A stretch of DNA of 64,000 nucleotides. It comes from Suilimivivens sp964402925. Its GTDB lineage: Bacteria; Bacillota; Clostridia; Lachnospirales; Lachnospiraceae. The position numbers and the translations under genes were made by a program. Below are positions 8,150 to 16,916 of this stretch, piece by piece (within the stretch, counting starts at the first letter, position 1; each line of letters begins with the position of its first letter). Under the pieces are notes generated by a model, which was given only the letters and a program-made list of their open reading frames with translations, was not told the DNA's origin and searched no databases. The DNA lies in the NCBI GenBank assembly GCA_964402925.1, contig CAYOED010000005.1, positions 1-64,000 on the forward strand. The letters run 5' to 3'.

Positions 8150-9330
8150 GAAAAATCCTCTTCATACTGCCCCACAATATCTAATATTTCTTTGGCATAC
8201 TCCGGGTAGCTTTCAGCAAGATCCTTTATCTCAGCCTGCGCTTTGCCCGCTATCACTTCTTTATTATAATCCATACGCCTTCTGAGGGACTGCCTTCTGA
8301 TTATAAGGTTATGACGGATTTCCACCATCTCTTTTCTGTCAAGAATCGCTTCTGTCTGATGCAGCCAGATCATCGGGTCCTTTATCTGATAGCGGCGAAG
8401 CACATGCAAAAGCTCTTTCTGACACTGATCCAACTGTCTTTCCGCCTGTTCATAAATACGCCGCTCTGCCTTTTCCTGCTGGTACTGCTGCCAGCTTTTC
8501 CCAAGTTCGCTGGCGCTGGATACATTGTACTTCATGTAGAGATAATCAAGCAGATGGGTATTATTGACATACCGTATTTTCACCGTGTTCTGAAGTCTTA
8601 TAATACGATTAATCCCATTTTCCACCTGAGACAGTTCTCTCACCGAATCATTGTGTTTGATAAAAATCGCCGTGATAGCAATCGCCCCCACTGCTGCCAC
8701 AGCCAGATATCCCAGCTTTGCATTCATATCAAAACCAAACTGCAGGATGAACAAAAGCAAAATACATGCAATCACAGCAACCGTGCATACAACAGTCATT
8801 GATCTCGTATCAGCTATGATCCGGCGCAGCTCATTTCTCCTGAAAAGATACGCATGCTTTTCTCCATCCAGCTTGCGCAGATCTCTCTTGATAAAATCCT
8901 GATATTCTTCTGCCTGAGTCAGCTTCTCCAGACTCTCCTGAATCTCCTCTTCCAGGCGCTCCATCTGATGATATGCTTCATCGCCCATCCGATTCTTTCT
9001 CTCTTTATAGCCGGATTGCTGCTGCTCCAGGGCATCGATCTTTTTGGCACATTCCATAAGCTCCGCCATCTCTTCCTCCGGCAGAGCTTCAATTTCCTCC
9101 ATATCCTTTAAATAGGCAGTGACCATGTTATATTCAAATTGAAGATTTTCAAGCTCTCTTGATGCCTCTGCAATCTGCTCAAGACAGCCTATCACATATT
9201 CCTGACGCTGGTTCTTGTCATTGATCTGATAATCTTCCCTGTCATAGACAACCTCATTCCAATCCTCAATCTCAAATTCAGGCACTTCCTGTTTCTTTTT
9301 CCATTGCAGCAGTTTCTTTATCAAACCCAT
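8146..9330 (-). CDS. Coiled-coil membrane protein, last gene of Hsp70-like cluster
   Basis: 394 residues from ATG at 9330 (MGLIKKLLQWKKK); the longer frame upstream overlaps the neighbouring gene and does not look like protein. Long Glu/Lys/Gln-rich helical stretches (about 40-175) predict a coiled coil. Two adjacent hydrophobic segments (178-198 and 206-224) form a hairpin-like membrane anchor, followed by a second helical, probably coiled-coil region to the C-terminus. There is no signal peptide, so both long arms should face the cytoplasm. I recognise no enzymatic motif. It follows the TPR-like gene by 28 bases, consistent with one transcript for all four genes. Possibly the membrane anchor of a complex with the Hsp70-like and giant proteins; that role is inferred from context. 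Confidence 0.8.
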   Translation of the reverse strand: MGLIKKLLQWKKKQEVPEFEIEDWNEVVYDREDYQINDKNQRQEYVIGCLEQIAEASRELENLQFEYNMVTAYLKDMEEIEALPEEEMAELMECAKKIDALEQQQSGYKERKNRMGDEAYHQMERLEEEIQESLEKLTQAEEYQDFIKRDLRKLDGEKHAYLFRRNELRRIIADTRSMTVVCTVAVIACILLLFILQFGFDMNAKLGYLAVAAVGAIAITAIFIKHNDSVRELSQVENGINRIIRLQNTVKIRYVNNTHLLDYLYMKYNVSSASELGKSWQQYQQEKAERRIYEQAERQLDQCQKELLHVLRRYQIKDPMIWLHQTEAILDRKEMVEIRHNLIIRRQSLRRRMDYNKEVIAGKAQAEIKDLAESYPEYAKEILDIVGQYEEDFS

Positions 9331-9358
9331 ATTTCTTGTTTTCCTATCTGTTTTTGTT

Positions 9359-10192
9359 TTACTGTCCGACCAGCTCCCTGTACTCATTCTTTTTGCTGGA
9401 AATAATCTTATCGATTTCTTCATAATAAGAGGCAACATTGCCCTCATCTTTATAAATCTTAAGTGCAGACAACATTCTGTTTTCCTCCGATGCTTCGAAC
9501 TCGCCTTTTGCTGTCTCCAGTTTCTTTTCCACCTGCAAAGACAGATTATGATATTCTCCATGCTCTGCAATAAAAGCAATATAAGCGCTCTCAGGCATAT
9601 GCATCCTCTGGGCTGTCAAGTATTGCACACCCGACTCGTTGTTGCCGGTCATATGATATGCCTTTTTAAAGTACCGCGCTGCCATCTCAAACTGGAACAG
9701 ACTTGCATAAGCTACTCCCATATTGTGGCAGATAGGCGGTTTTAACGCACTTTCCGTTTCCGGCAGCTGCATAAGCAGTCGATCGTACTCCTCTAACGCC
9801 AGACTGGGCCTTGCATTTTTCAGAAGGAAATCAGCCTGTCTCTTTTGCCTTTCATAATCATTGATTCCCGCATTGCTTTGAAGCACATCCTCTATCTTCT
9901 TCTTTTCCTCCGGCGTGCAGTAATTTACATAATCCATAATGACACTGACAAAGATTCCCGGCTGACTGCCTTTATGAAATAAATTGAGCAGCTGATGACT
10001 GAGTTCTGTAAGACCGCATTCCTTGTCCAGCCATTCCGCAAGCCCTTTGTCCATGATATCTCGATTAATCATAAAAGGGTTGCTGGCAAAAAGATAACAA
10101 AGTTCCTCAACACAATATACACTGGCACATATACTCTCAAGATAGTATGGATTTTCGGCATACTTCCCCGTACATAATAAAATTCTGCCCAT
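9359..10192 (-). CDS. TPR-like protein of the Hsp70-like cluster
   Basis: 277 residues from ATG at 10192 (MGRILLCTGKYAENPY) with AGGA seven bases upstream. A start 19 codons earlier would overlap the Hsp70-like gene by 28 bases and cannot be excluded. The protein is soluble and helical. The centre (about 120-200 from this start) has tandem helix pairs such as PPICHNMGVAYASLFQFEMAARYFKKAYHM, which reads like a TPR unit with paired aromatic and Ala/Gly positions. The N-terminal part is Cys/Tyr-rich helical and unfamiliar. No catalytic motif seen. Third gene of the cluster, probably mediating protein-protein contacts. Confidence 0.78.
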   Translation of the reverse strand: MGRILLCTGKYAENPYYLESICASVYCVEELCYLFASNPFMINRDIMDKGLAEWLDKECGLTELSHQLLNLFHKGSQPGIFVSVIMDYVNYCTPEEKKKIEDVLQSNAGINDYERQKRQADFLLKNARPSLALEEYDRLLMQLPETESALKPPICHNMGVAYASLFQFEMAARYFKKAYHMTGNNESGVQYLTAQRMHMPESAYIAFIAEHGEYHNLSLQVEKKLETAKGEFEASEENRMLSALKIYKDEGNVASYYEEIDKIISSKKNEYRELVGQ

Positions 10193-10221
10193 AAACTTCC
10201 TAAACCTTTCCCAAAAATTCT

Positions 10222-11535
10222 TTATGAAATCATGATCGTCTGAGTCCACGCTTTGCCGCTGGATTTAAACAATTCTCCAAATCCCATATCTTCTATTGTG
10301 ATTGCTGCCTGACCTACGGCAGTCATCTCAATGTGCACGTTCAGTCTGGTTGTTCTCTTAGGCCGTTCCGGCAGCCCCTCCAGCGTCAATATCCTGTTCG
10401 TCACATTTCCGCCAGTCAGCGGAGTGACCACAAAATCCACTGTATTTCCGCTTTCCAGAATCAGATCAAAGTCCGCCTCCGCCTCATACCAATTGGTTCC
10501 TGCATCCAAAACAGCGTAGTAGGAATCTTCTCCCCGCCGCAACGCTCTTATCCCTATGTTGGATTTCAGTTTATCAGTTCCCAGATATACATATTCTTTC
10601 CACTCCATGCTGGGATTTAAACGTTCCATCATTCCATAACATGCACCTTTGCTGTACAGATTATTTCCCTGAAAGACCCGTCGGTTCCTGCACAGGAATT
10701 TTAAAGACTCCTTTGCCCAGTTCTCTTTAAATCCATCACCCAGCAAAAATACGGTAGAAACCATTTTCTCATTCAGGTCTTCCTGTGCAATGCCCAAAAA
10801 CAACTGATCCAATTCCTCCATCTGCTGCTTTTTGGCTTCCTCGTCTTCTCTCCAGACTCTCCGTCCCATCTCTGGATAATCTGTCTGCTCAATGAACACC
10901 ACCTTAGGCGTGGTCCTGGAATTGCACTCCAGGCACAAACTCTTAAGGGTCTCATGATATTCATATATTACAACGTCATTTTTCCACAACTCCCTGTTCT
11001 GATGAAGGGTATAGGCATAAAAACTCTCCATATGGCTTTGGAAGCAGATATGCGAAGCGCTAAGCTTAAGTCCTGCCGCCACCTTTTCCAGCACATCAAC
11101 CATCCGCGGCGTGAGTTCCTCTACCGTGAACATAAATGCTTCTATCTGATTCAAAGGAACGCGAAGGCTAAGAAGAGAAAGACTTCTTTTCACGAACAAC
11201 GTCAAAAGGGCTGCCGGATCATAAGCTTCCCCTTCCACCATGACATCCTCACCGCGCTGTACCAGAGCAATCAGGTCCTCCACCAGAATGCCTTCTTCCT
11301 CTTTTGCAAACTTAATAGCCTCTTTCCCATAATACCACTGCCCTACACCTCTCCTTTTACAGAGAAGCGCCGGGATATTATATTGCTCCGTACCCGCCAC
11401 AGCAGAAACCGTCTCCGGCTCTGTCTCTTCCAGTCCGCAATAACTGATCTGGGCAAAGTTCCGCCCAAGATCATAGCCAACGACCACTTTTTTATAATTC
11501 TTTTTTCCTGTCTGGTCTTTCTGAACCTGAAACAT
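10222..11535 (-). CDS. Degenerate Hsp70-like protein
   Basis: 437 residues. The layout follows DnaK in miniature. A phosphate-1-like strand VVVGYDLG lies at 17-24. PALLCKRRGVGQWYYGKEA (55-73) resembles the PS-V-F-...-VG-xA segment. A helix around 108-122 precedes IEAFMFTVEE (131-140), the counterpart of VITVPA. FLLGDG (263-268) corresponds to the adenosine-motif VGG, and the stretch 285-301 ends in KGACYG like VALGAA. From about 355 it resembles the beta-sandwich substrate domain, with ILTLEGLPERPKRTTRLNV matching FNLEGIPPAPRGVPQIEV. The phosphate-2 motif (DLGGGTFD) is replaced by VIYEYHET, so ATP hydrolysis is doubtful. The lid is absent. I believe such proteins are catalogued as a DUF (DUF5716), unverified. 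It follows the giant gene by 63 bases. Confidence 0.8.
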   Translation of the reverse strand: MFQVQKDQTGKKNYKKVVVGYDLGRNFAQISYCGLEETEPETVSAVAGTEQYNIPALLCKRRGVGQWYYGKEAIKFAKEEEGILVEDLIALVQRGEDVMVEGEAYDPAALLTLFVKRSLSLLSLRVPLNQIEAFMFTVEELTPRMVDVLEKVAAGLKLSASHICFQSHMESFYAYTLHQNRELWKNDVVIYEYHETLKSLCLECNSRTTPKVVFIEQTDYPEMGRRVWREDEEAKKQQMEELDQLFLGIAQEDLNEKMVSTVFLLGDGFKENWAKESLKFLCRNRRVFQGNNLYSKGACYGMMERLNPSMEWKEYVYLGTDKLKSNIGIRALRRGEDSYYAVLDAGTNWYEAEADFDLILESGNTVDFVVTPLTGGNVTNRILTLEGLPERPKRTTRLNVHIEMTAVGQAAITIEDMGFGELFKSSGKAWTQTIMIS

Positions 11536-11598
11536 CTCTATACCCCCTGCATACTGCTGACCATGTCCGCGATGCTTTTCTTGAACTTCCCCCTGACA

Positions 11599-14500
11599 TC
11601 AGAGCATATGGAACAACTCTTTTACAATATGATCCTGCTCAAAATATTCGTACAGCAGATCCTCCATGGTATCGTAATCATGCAGATTTCTTCCTATTGC
11701 AATATCATTCAGCATCGTATACTTGTTTTCACGCTGCTCTCTTACCGTATCATTCCGACTAAGTGTCCCGCTTTCTGTCAGATATTCTTTTCCGTTTTCT
11801 ATTTCTGTAATATAATACTGCAAATGCTCACCGAAGAAAAGGATAAACTCCTTGACGCATACACCGCCGAACATATCCTTCATCTCTTCCTTCACATATT
11901 CCCCTTCTGTACCTTCTTCTTTTTCCATCAGATAATGGATCACCGCCTTGTTTCCATCTTTGATGCGGTATTCCACCATAGTCTTGTCCATGAACCGGCG
12001 CATGAAGGTAATATTATCCGCATATTCTTTAAAATAAGGAAAATAAATATTCTGCATCAATATTTCCCGCAAAAATACAAGCAGAGCGCGCGATATGTGT
12101 TCATCTACCAGTTTCTTGTTCTCCGCATAATACTTTGTATAAGCAAGCTTACATACAAGCGGGATCTCCTCCTGCCTGTTGATTACTCTCTGCATATCTT
12201 CCAGTACAAATTCACTGGTCACTTTATCCTGAACAAAATAATCATAAGCACTCTGGGCAAGAAAGGCCAGTTCCACCTCTGTTTTTGCTCCCCCGGATAT
12301 ATATTTTCTGAAAATCTCCGCTCCTTCACCCACAAAGGCTCCTGTGTAAAGCATCTGTATCAGTATCCGCTCACAGAGTTCATAGGTATCTACTCCAAAG
12401 GCATCCGCAGCTTTCCAGACATCCCGCATTTCCTTACAGGTTCCTCTGAAATACGTACACAGATAACGAAGAAGATTTTCATCATATTTACCGGCTTTAA
12501 ATGCCATAGATACCAGCATGGTCATCGTATCGTCTTCTGTCATCCCTTCAAGCGCCAGCAGCCTGCTGCACAGTCTCACGATCAGCTTTGCTTCTATACC
12601 TTCTCCGCCGCGAAGCTGTATCCAGTCGTAGGCCTTCTCATACATTCCTCTAAGAACCATAAAGCGCACAATCTGGGCGAAGCAATGACCCTCAATCTGT
12701 TCAGGAGACAATTCCTTCAGATAATCGTCCAATTCTTTCATCCAATCCTGATCATAGTAGAAATGAATCAGCTTCATTCTGATTTCCCGTTGAACCGCCT
12801 CCACCACCTGCTCGGACTGCGTAATGCGTTTCATATAGGCAACATTGTTTTCATTGATCTGGGCCATCTCTTTTCCTTTTTCACAAATCCATAGATCAAA
12901 ATGAATACAGTCCGCAACATAAGGCGCAATCATAGACGCGATTTTATCCGGCATAAGAAGCCGCTCCATGATATATTCTTCTCCTCTGCAATACCGGTTT
13001 CCTCTGATGTCCTCCAAAAGCAGCTGACAGTCACTGCCGTAAACAGGAATGTAAACCTCCCTGCCAGTGACGGGATATACCACTTCCTGCTTTTCCTTTT
13101 CATACACCAGAATCACTTTTCTTATGTCCCTGCGCATAACCGTAAGCTGATGCATAAAAAGCACTGTGGAAAGCCCCTTTGCAGTTTCCTCCGTAATCAT
13201 CGTCGGAGTGATTAGATTTTTATATAGGTATGCCAGATATTGATTATTTTTCCCTTTCAAAATCTGAAACACCACAAAACGTTCTATCTGCTCCCGATAA
13301 CTCTCATATAGTTCCGGATATTGTGCTTTATTCCGATGAATATAAGCATAGAGAAAAGAATTATGCAGGCTATCCAGATTACTGTCAAATGCAAAATACA
13401 TCAATACAATCTTAGGAATCTCTTTCTCCGGCGTGAGCTTTAAAGACATCATATAATACTCATAAAGCCTTGTGATTCTCAGTTCTTTTTCGATGCCTTT
13501 TTCATACCATGGGAAGGCGAATTCTTCCGTCACATTTCCCTTAATCAGTAAGGTACATATTGCCTGAAGCACTTCATCGGTAGGCACTGCTTTATAGCAG
13601 CTTTTTAAAATGAAAAACAATCTTCCGGAGTAATTTTTCTGTTTTCCCGCCAGATAAACCACCTGTTCAATCACACCCGGTGTCAAAAGTTCCTTTTTGG
13701 CTGCATAATTCAGAACCTGCAGTTCAAAAGAAGCAAGCTTCATAAGGAGTGTAGGATTTGCCAGAATCAGATTCCATGCCTCTATGTAGATAACAGGACT
13801 TTTACACCCCTGCATGCACTGATCCTCTAAAATGATCCACTTTCTGGAGGCGCTCCTCGTGTAGTCCTCTGCCAGATACAAAAGCAGCCATGCAATCTTC
13901 CAGTTATCAGAATTCTGTGTAAAAATCCGTTCCACCTGCCCCGCCACTTCATCTATATACTCTTCCTGCCTGTTAAGCAAGGTTGTCAGATAAAGATGAT
14001 AGCAGTACAAAGTCGGTTCAAAATGACCTTCCAATTCCTTCGACACCTGCTCCAGAAACCACTGTGCCTCATTGTAACGCTCCTCCGTAATCAGGAGCTG
14101 TACCTGAAACAATTTGGCAGCCATATCCCGGTCATCCATCTGGATTAATTTATCAACCAGCTCTCCCGTTTCTTTCATCCATGAAGCAGCGCTGATCTTT
14201 CTGGTACGAAATGCCTCATAATACTGCATCAATTCCATGATCATATGCTTCCGCTGCCTGCGCATTCCCAGCACCTTTGTGGTCACTGATTTGTTTATGA
14301 CCGTAATCTGTGCTGTAAGAGAAACATAAGGATTGTACAAATGAATGGTGCCATAATTCCTGCCTTCATGAAGTCGTTCTTCCGAAATGTAAAAAGGCAG
14401 TCTGTAACAATTTCCTAGGAAGTCCTCATCCCGGATCACTTCCTTTTCCAAAACAAGAAAATCTCCCTCTTTCTCTACAAAGAGCTCTGAATATCCCCAT

Positions 14501-15156
14501 CCATTCCGATTGATGATCAGCCGTCCCTCTTCCATATTGACCGGATTGTCCATCCGGATTTCCGATTCCTCAAGCAAGAACTGAACCTTCTGTTTCTTTT
14601 TGATTTCCAGCAGAAACTCTTCCACATTCTGTTCTCTTCTGCTGCCTGCCGCAAGTCCTTTGTATATTCCGTAATACTGCCTGTCCACACCGGTAAAAAC
14701 ACGTTCAAATTCCTCGGAGTAAAACAGTCCTACCGCTTCCTCCCAATTGGTTCTGGCAAGATTGGCAAAATGAAACAGATTTTTGATATTTCCAAGCTCT
14801 GACCGAAGCGCCCTTGAAACAATCTTTACATCATAAGGGACATAGTATTCCCCCTGATTGGAAATAATGCGGAATTCTCCTTTTATGGTGTCCCCTTCTG
14901 TCATGCCGGAAGCATCAAAAAAATACAGGATTTCCTCCTTGGGACCGGAAAACCGGTTTACCAGACACTTCATACGTAATCTGGTAGAAGATACGACTCC
15001 TTCCGTCACCTCGTTTTCAGGACCGAATATGGTGAAACTCCCTTCATAGTTTTCTCCCTCATGCAGAGAAAGTTCAATAACAGGATCCGAAAAATCCAGA
15101 GAACGAATCCCTCTATTAAAATTTCCTTCCAAGATTTTTTCTATTGTATCCTGCAC
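11599..15156 (-). CDS. Giant helical-repeat protein (DUF5717-like)
   Basis: 1185 residues, GTG start with GGAGG nine bases upstream; the nearby ATG is in another frame. The first 130 or so residues are strand-rich (GSFTIFGPENEV, GEFRIISNQGEYYVPYDVKI) and look like an immunoglobulin-type beta sandwich. The rest is almost wholly helical with irregular TPR/HEAT-like pairs (for example around 330-480 and 800-1010), rich in Tyr, Leu and Glu. No signal peptide, membrane segment or catalytic motif is visible. First gene of the cluster, with its own promoter. I believe this is the family called DUF5717, always next to the Hsp70-like DUF, but could not check. A large cytoplasmic scaffold is the simplest reading. 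Confidence 0.82.
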   Translation of the reverse strand: MQDTIEKILEGNFNRGIRSLDFSDPVIELSLHEGENYEGSFTIFGPENEVTEGVVSSTRLRMKCLVNRFSGPKEEILYFFDASGMTEGDTIKGEFRIISNQGEYYVPYDVKIVSRALRSELGNIKNLFHFANLARTNWEEAVGLFYSEEFERVFTGVDRQYYGIYKGLAAGSRREQNVEEFLLEIKKKQKVQFLLEESEIRMDNPVNMEEGRLIINRNGWGYSELFVEKEGDFLVLEKEVIRDEDFLGNCYRLPFYISEERLHEGRNYGTIHLYNPYVSLTAQITVINKSVTTKVLGMRRQRKHMIMELMQYYEAFRTRKISAASWMKETGELVDKLIQMDDRDMAAKLFQVQLLITEERYNEAQWFLEQVSKELEGHFEPTLYCYHLYLTTLLNRQEEYIDEVAGQVERIFTQNSDNWKIAWLLLYLAEDYTRSASRKWIILEDQCMQGCKSPVIYIEAWNLILANPTLLMKLASFELQVLNYAAKKELLTPGVIEQVVYLAGKQKNYSGRLFFILKSCYKAVPTDEVLQAICTLLIKGNVTEEFAFPWYEKGIEKELRITRLYEYYMMSLKLTPEKEIPKIVLMYFAFDSNLDSLHNSFLYAYIHRNKAQYPELYESYREQIERFVVFQILKGKNNQYLAYLYKNLITPTMITEETAKGLSTVLFMHQLTVMRRDIRKVILVYEKEKQEVVYPVTGREVYIPVYGSDCQLLLEDIRGNRYCRGEEYIMERLLMPDKIASMIAPYVADCIHFDLWICEKGKEMAQINENNVAYMKRITQSEQVVEAVQREIRMKLIHFYYDQDWMKELDDYLKELSPEQIEGHCFAQIVRFMVLRGMYEKAYDWIQLRGGEGIEAKLIVRLCSRLLALEGMTEDDTMTMLVSMAFKAGKYDENLLRYLCTYFRGTCKEMRDVWKAADAFGVDTYELCERILIQMLYTGAFVGEGAEIFRKYISGGAKTEVELAFLAQSAYDYFVQDKVTSEFVLEDMQRVINRQEEIPLVCKLAYTKYYAENKKLVDEHISRALLVFLREILMQNIYFPYFKEYADNITFMRRFMDKTMVEYRIKDGNKAVIHYLMEKEEGTEGEYVKEEMKDMFGGVCVKEFILFFGEHLQYYITEIENGKEYLTESGTLSRNDTVREQRENKYTMLNDIAIGRNLHDYDTMEDLLYEYFEQDHIVKELFHML

Positions 15157-15204
15157 GCTGCCATTCCTCCAGTTGCATGTTTCTCGTCCGTAATATTTAT
15201 TATT

Positions 15205-15234
15205 AGTATACCATCATTCCCTTGTTTTTCGCAA
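15205..15234 (-). promoter_or_regulatory. Promoter of the Hsp70-like cluster
   Basis: Minus-strand TTGCGA (15229-15234), 18-base spacer, TATACT (15205-15210) with an extended -10 TGG. It lies about 50 bases before the GTG start of the giant gene, between that gene and the long palindrome. Confidence 0.6.
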
Positions 15235-15279
15235 CAGAGGCGGTGAAAAAAGAAAACGGAGGAAGGTTGGAATGAGGCT

Positions 15280-15482
15280 CACAGGATGAAGGGGAGCGCT
15301 GGGGGCAGATGGATAGATGGAAGGGCAGTGTACCTCTCGTCACCGCGCTCTCGCTCCATAAAAACGCAGCAGTGCTAAGTTCGGAAGAACCTCACTAAGC
15401 ACTGGCGTTTTTATAGGGGTTCCTCGAGGAACACTGCCCTTCCATCTATCCATCTGCCCCCAGCGCTCCCCTCCATCCCGTG
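15280..15482. repeat. Long palindrome with 48-base arms and nested hairpin
   Basis: Arms 15284-15331 and 15431-15478 are reverse complements over 48 bases with a single mismatch. The 99-base interior is itself folded: AAAAACGC (about 15360-15367) pairs with GCGTTTTT, CAGTGCT with AGCACTG, and at the tip GTTC-GGAA-GAAC carries a GNRA-type tetraloop. A perfect 12-base palindrome TTCCTCGAGGAA sits at the inner edge of the right arm. It lies between the promoter of the Hsp70-like cluster and the 3' end of the SpoIID-like gene, filling most of the gene-free stretch 15157-15548. There is no coding frame of note. Confidence 0.92.
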
Positions 15483-15548
15483 CAGGTGTTTCCTATCCGG
15501 TACTTCCACTTTCATTTTTGGGGATAGTATCTTTAAATGCCGTTACAA

Positions 15549-16817
15549 TCATCCGCCGGGTTCGGAGATGCGGCTTACGCCTACGTAGATGTTGGAGATG
15601 CTGTACCAGGTGGGATAATCTATGATTCCGGACTGGGGGAGGTTGAAAATTCTCTGGAAAGCTTTTACTGCTTCGGCGGTAGCCGGTCCGTAGATTCCAT
15701 CTGCGGAGACGGTGGGGATTGCAGGGTAGTTTTGGGCTATGCGGTTCAATTGTTGCTGGATTTGTCTTACTTTCTCGCCGGAGGCGCCTATGTTCAGGTT
15801 ATAGCCCGGGAAGGATGAGGGCACGCCGGCAACGCTCTGGGCTGTGTTGATATACATATCGCTTCCATAATAATAGTGGATGATGTCAATTGCAGAATAG
15901 CCTTCTTCTCCGAGGTATTTGGAGCCCCACTGGCTTAAGCCGTTGCAGGTGACTCTTCTGCCGTCGCAGTAGGATGTAAAGATTGGCTGGCGCACGCCTG
16001 GTCTGGATAAGTAGTTGGCAAAGACACTGTCTACGATTCTGTCTATATTTTCGTAAAAGTTTCTTCCGTGAATCCACTTCTGGTCGTAAGCTGTAGAGGA
16101 TGTAATTGTAAAGTTGTAGCCTTTGTTGCGATACCACTCTGTATAGACCCTGTTTAAGGTAAAGGACATGATTGCAAGGGTATTTGCATAAATAGCACTT
16201 TCTGGCCAGGTGGCATAGATTTCTGAGGAAACAACGTTTTTGATATAATCCCGGTATTTGACATAATAGTTGGCAGCTGTGGAATCGTCAGGAACACCGT
16301 CATGAACGACTACATACTCTGGTATCACTACACGGCTAAGTACGATTTCTCCGCTTTCATCCATAGGCTTGATCTCATCTTCAGGAATTTTAGGCGGATA
16401 ATCCCCATACAGCGTGTGATCCGGTATCACGATTACTTCATCTGTTTCTTCTGTGGTCTCCAAAGGAGTCAGGCTGACCGGCTGCACAGCCGTGACGTCC
16501 GGCAGGATTTCTGTTCCTGAAATCATAAGCGGCTCATAGCCGGGTGCCTCGATCTGGATGTTATATTCTGAATAGGGCTGCTGTTCTACAGGTGTCAGGC
16601 TATATTCCAAAGGCGGCGCCGGCAGTTCAATCTCCTGTGTCTGTCCTGATGAATCGGTAGTGACCTTCTCTATCGTCACATCCGGCACGCCTGTATAAGA
16701 AATTGTCACGATAGCATCCTGTACCGGTATCAATCCTAATGTAGAAGTCACATTGATCTGCAATTTACCGGAGTATGCGCTGTCCACCTGGGCGCTTTTT
16801 AAAATATTTTCGGGCAT
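15549..16817 (-). CDS. SpoIID-domain protein with C-terminal peptidoglycan-binding domain
   Basis: 422 residues from ATG at 16817, six bases after AGAGG. The N-terminal part (to about 175) is strand-rich and Pro/Thr/Glu-rich with two repeats resembling carboxypeptidase-regulatory or Ig-like folds. About residues 180-325 resemble SpoIID/LytB: YIKNVVSSEIYATWPESAIY aligns with the VKGVVxxEMPxxWPxEAL motif, and GLSQWGSKYLGEEGYSAIDI with the GHGVGMSQWGA segment; SpoIID is a lytic transglycosylase. The last 75 or so residues (GASGEKVRQIQQQLNRI ... DGIYGPATAEAVKAFQ) are a typical PG_binding_1 domain. No signal peptide is visible, which is odd for a wall enzyme; it may be intracellular, spore-associated or exported by another route. 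Confidence 0.85.
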   Translation of the reverse strand: MPENILKSAQVDSAYSGKLQINVTSTLGLIPVQDAIVTISYTGVPDVTIEKVTTDSSGQTQEIELPAPPLEYSLTPVEQQPYSEYNIQIEAPGYEPLMISGTEILPDVTAVQPVSLTPLETTEETDEVIVIPDHTLYGDYPPKIPEDEIKPMDESGEIVLSRVVIPEYVVVHDGVPDDSTAANYYVKYRDYIKNVVSSEIYATWPESAIYANTLAIMSFTLNRVYTEWYRNKGYNFTITSSTAYDQKWIHGRNFYENIDRIVDSVFANYLSRPGVRQPIFTSYCDGRRVTCNGLSQWGSKYLGEEGYSAIDIIHYYYGSDMYINTAQSVAGVPSSFPGYNLNIGASGEKVRQIQQQLNRIAQNYPAIPTVSADGIYGPATAEAVKAFQRIFNLPQSGIIDYPTWYSISNIYVGVSRISEPGG

Positions 16818-16823
16818 AAAATA

Positions 16824-16859
16824 CCTCTGCATATATACTTATCATATCATATGCAGAGG
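16824..16859 (-). promoter_or_regulatory. Hairpin overlapping the ribosome-binding site of the SpoIID-like gene
   Basis: CCTCTGCATAT (16824-16834) and ATATGCAGAGG (16849-16859) form a perfect 11-bp stem with a 14-base loop. In the minus-strand mRNA the 3' arm ends in AGAGG, the only Shine-Dalgarno for the ATG at 16817, so the folded form would hide it. Whether it acts on translation or is a DNA-level site is unknown. Confidence 0.55.
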
Positions 16860-16916
16860 CATTCAAATCGTTCATACTCTTTTCAGCACTCCGCACTGCG
16901 GCGGAGCCTTCTTTTC

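Noticed and set aside
10954..12894. A 646-codon open frame on the plus strand
   Set aside because: It lies antisense to the Hsp70-like and giant genes, has no start signal, and its composition (Ile, Phe, His, Cys rich) is that of a shadow frame. The minus-strand proteins have SD sites and coherent folds.
15280..15482. Invertible promoter flanked by inverted repeats
   Set aside because: The interior is itself self-complementary and holds no promoter, so inversion would change little; no recombinase gene is in the window.
16889..16906. Terminator of htpG
   Set aside because: A 6-bp stem is present after the stop, but no T-run follows, so it was not called.
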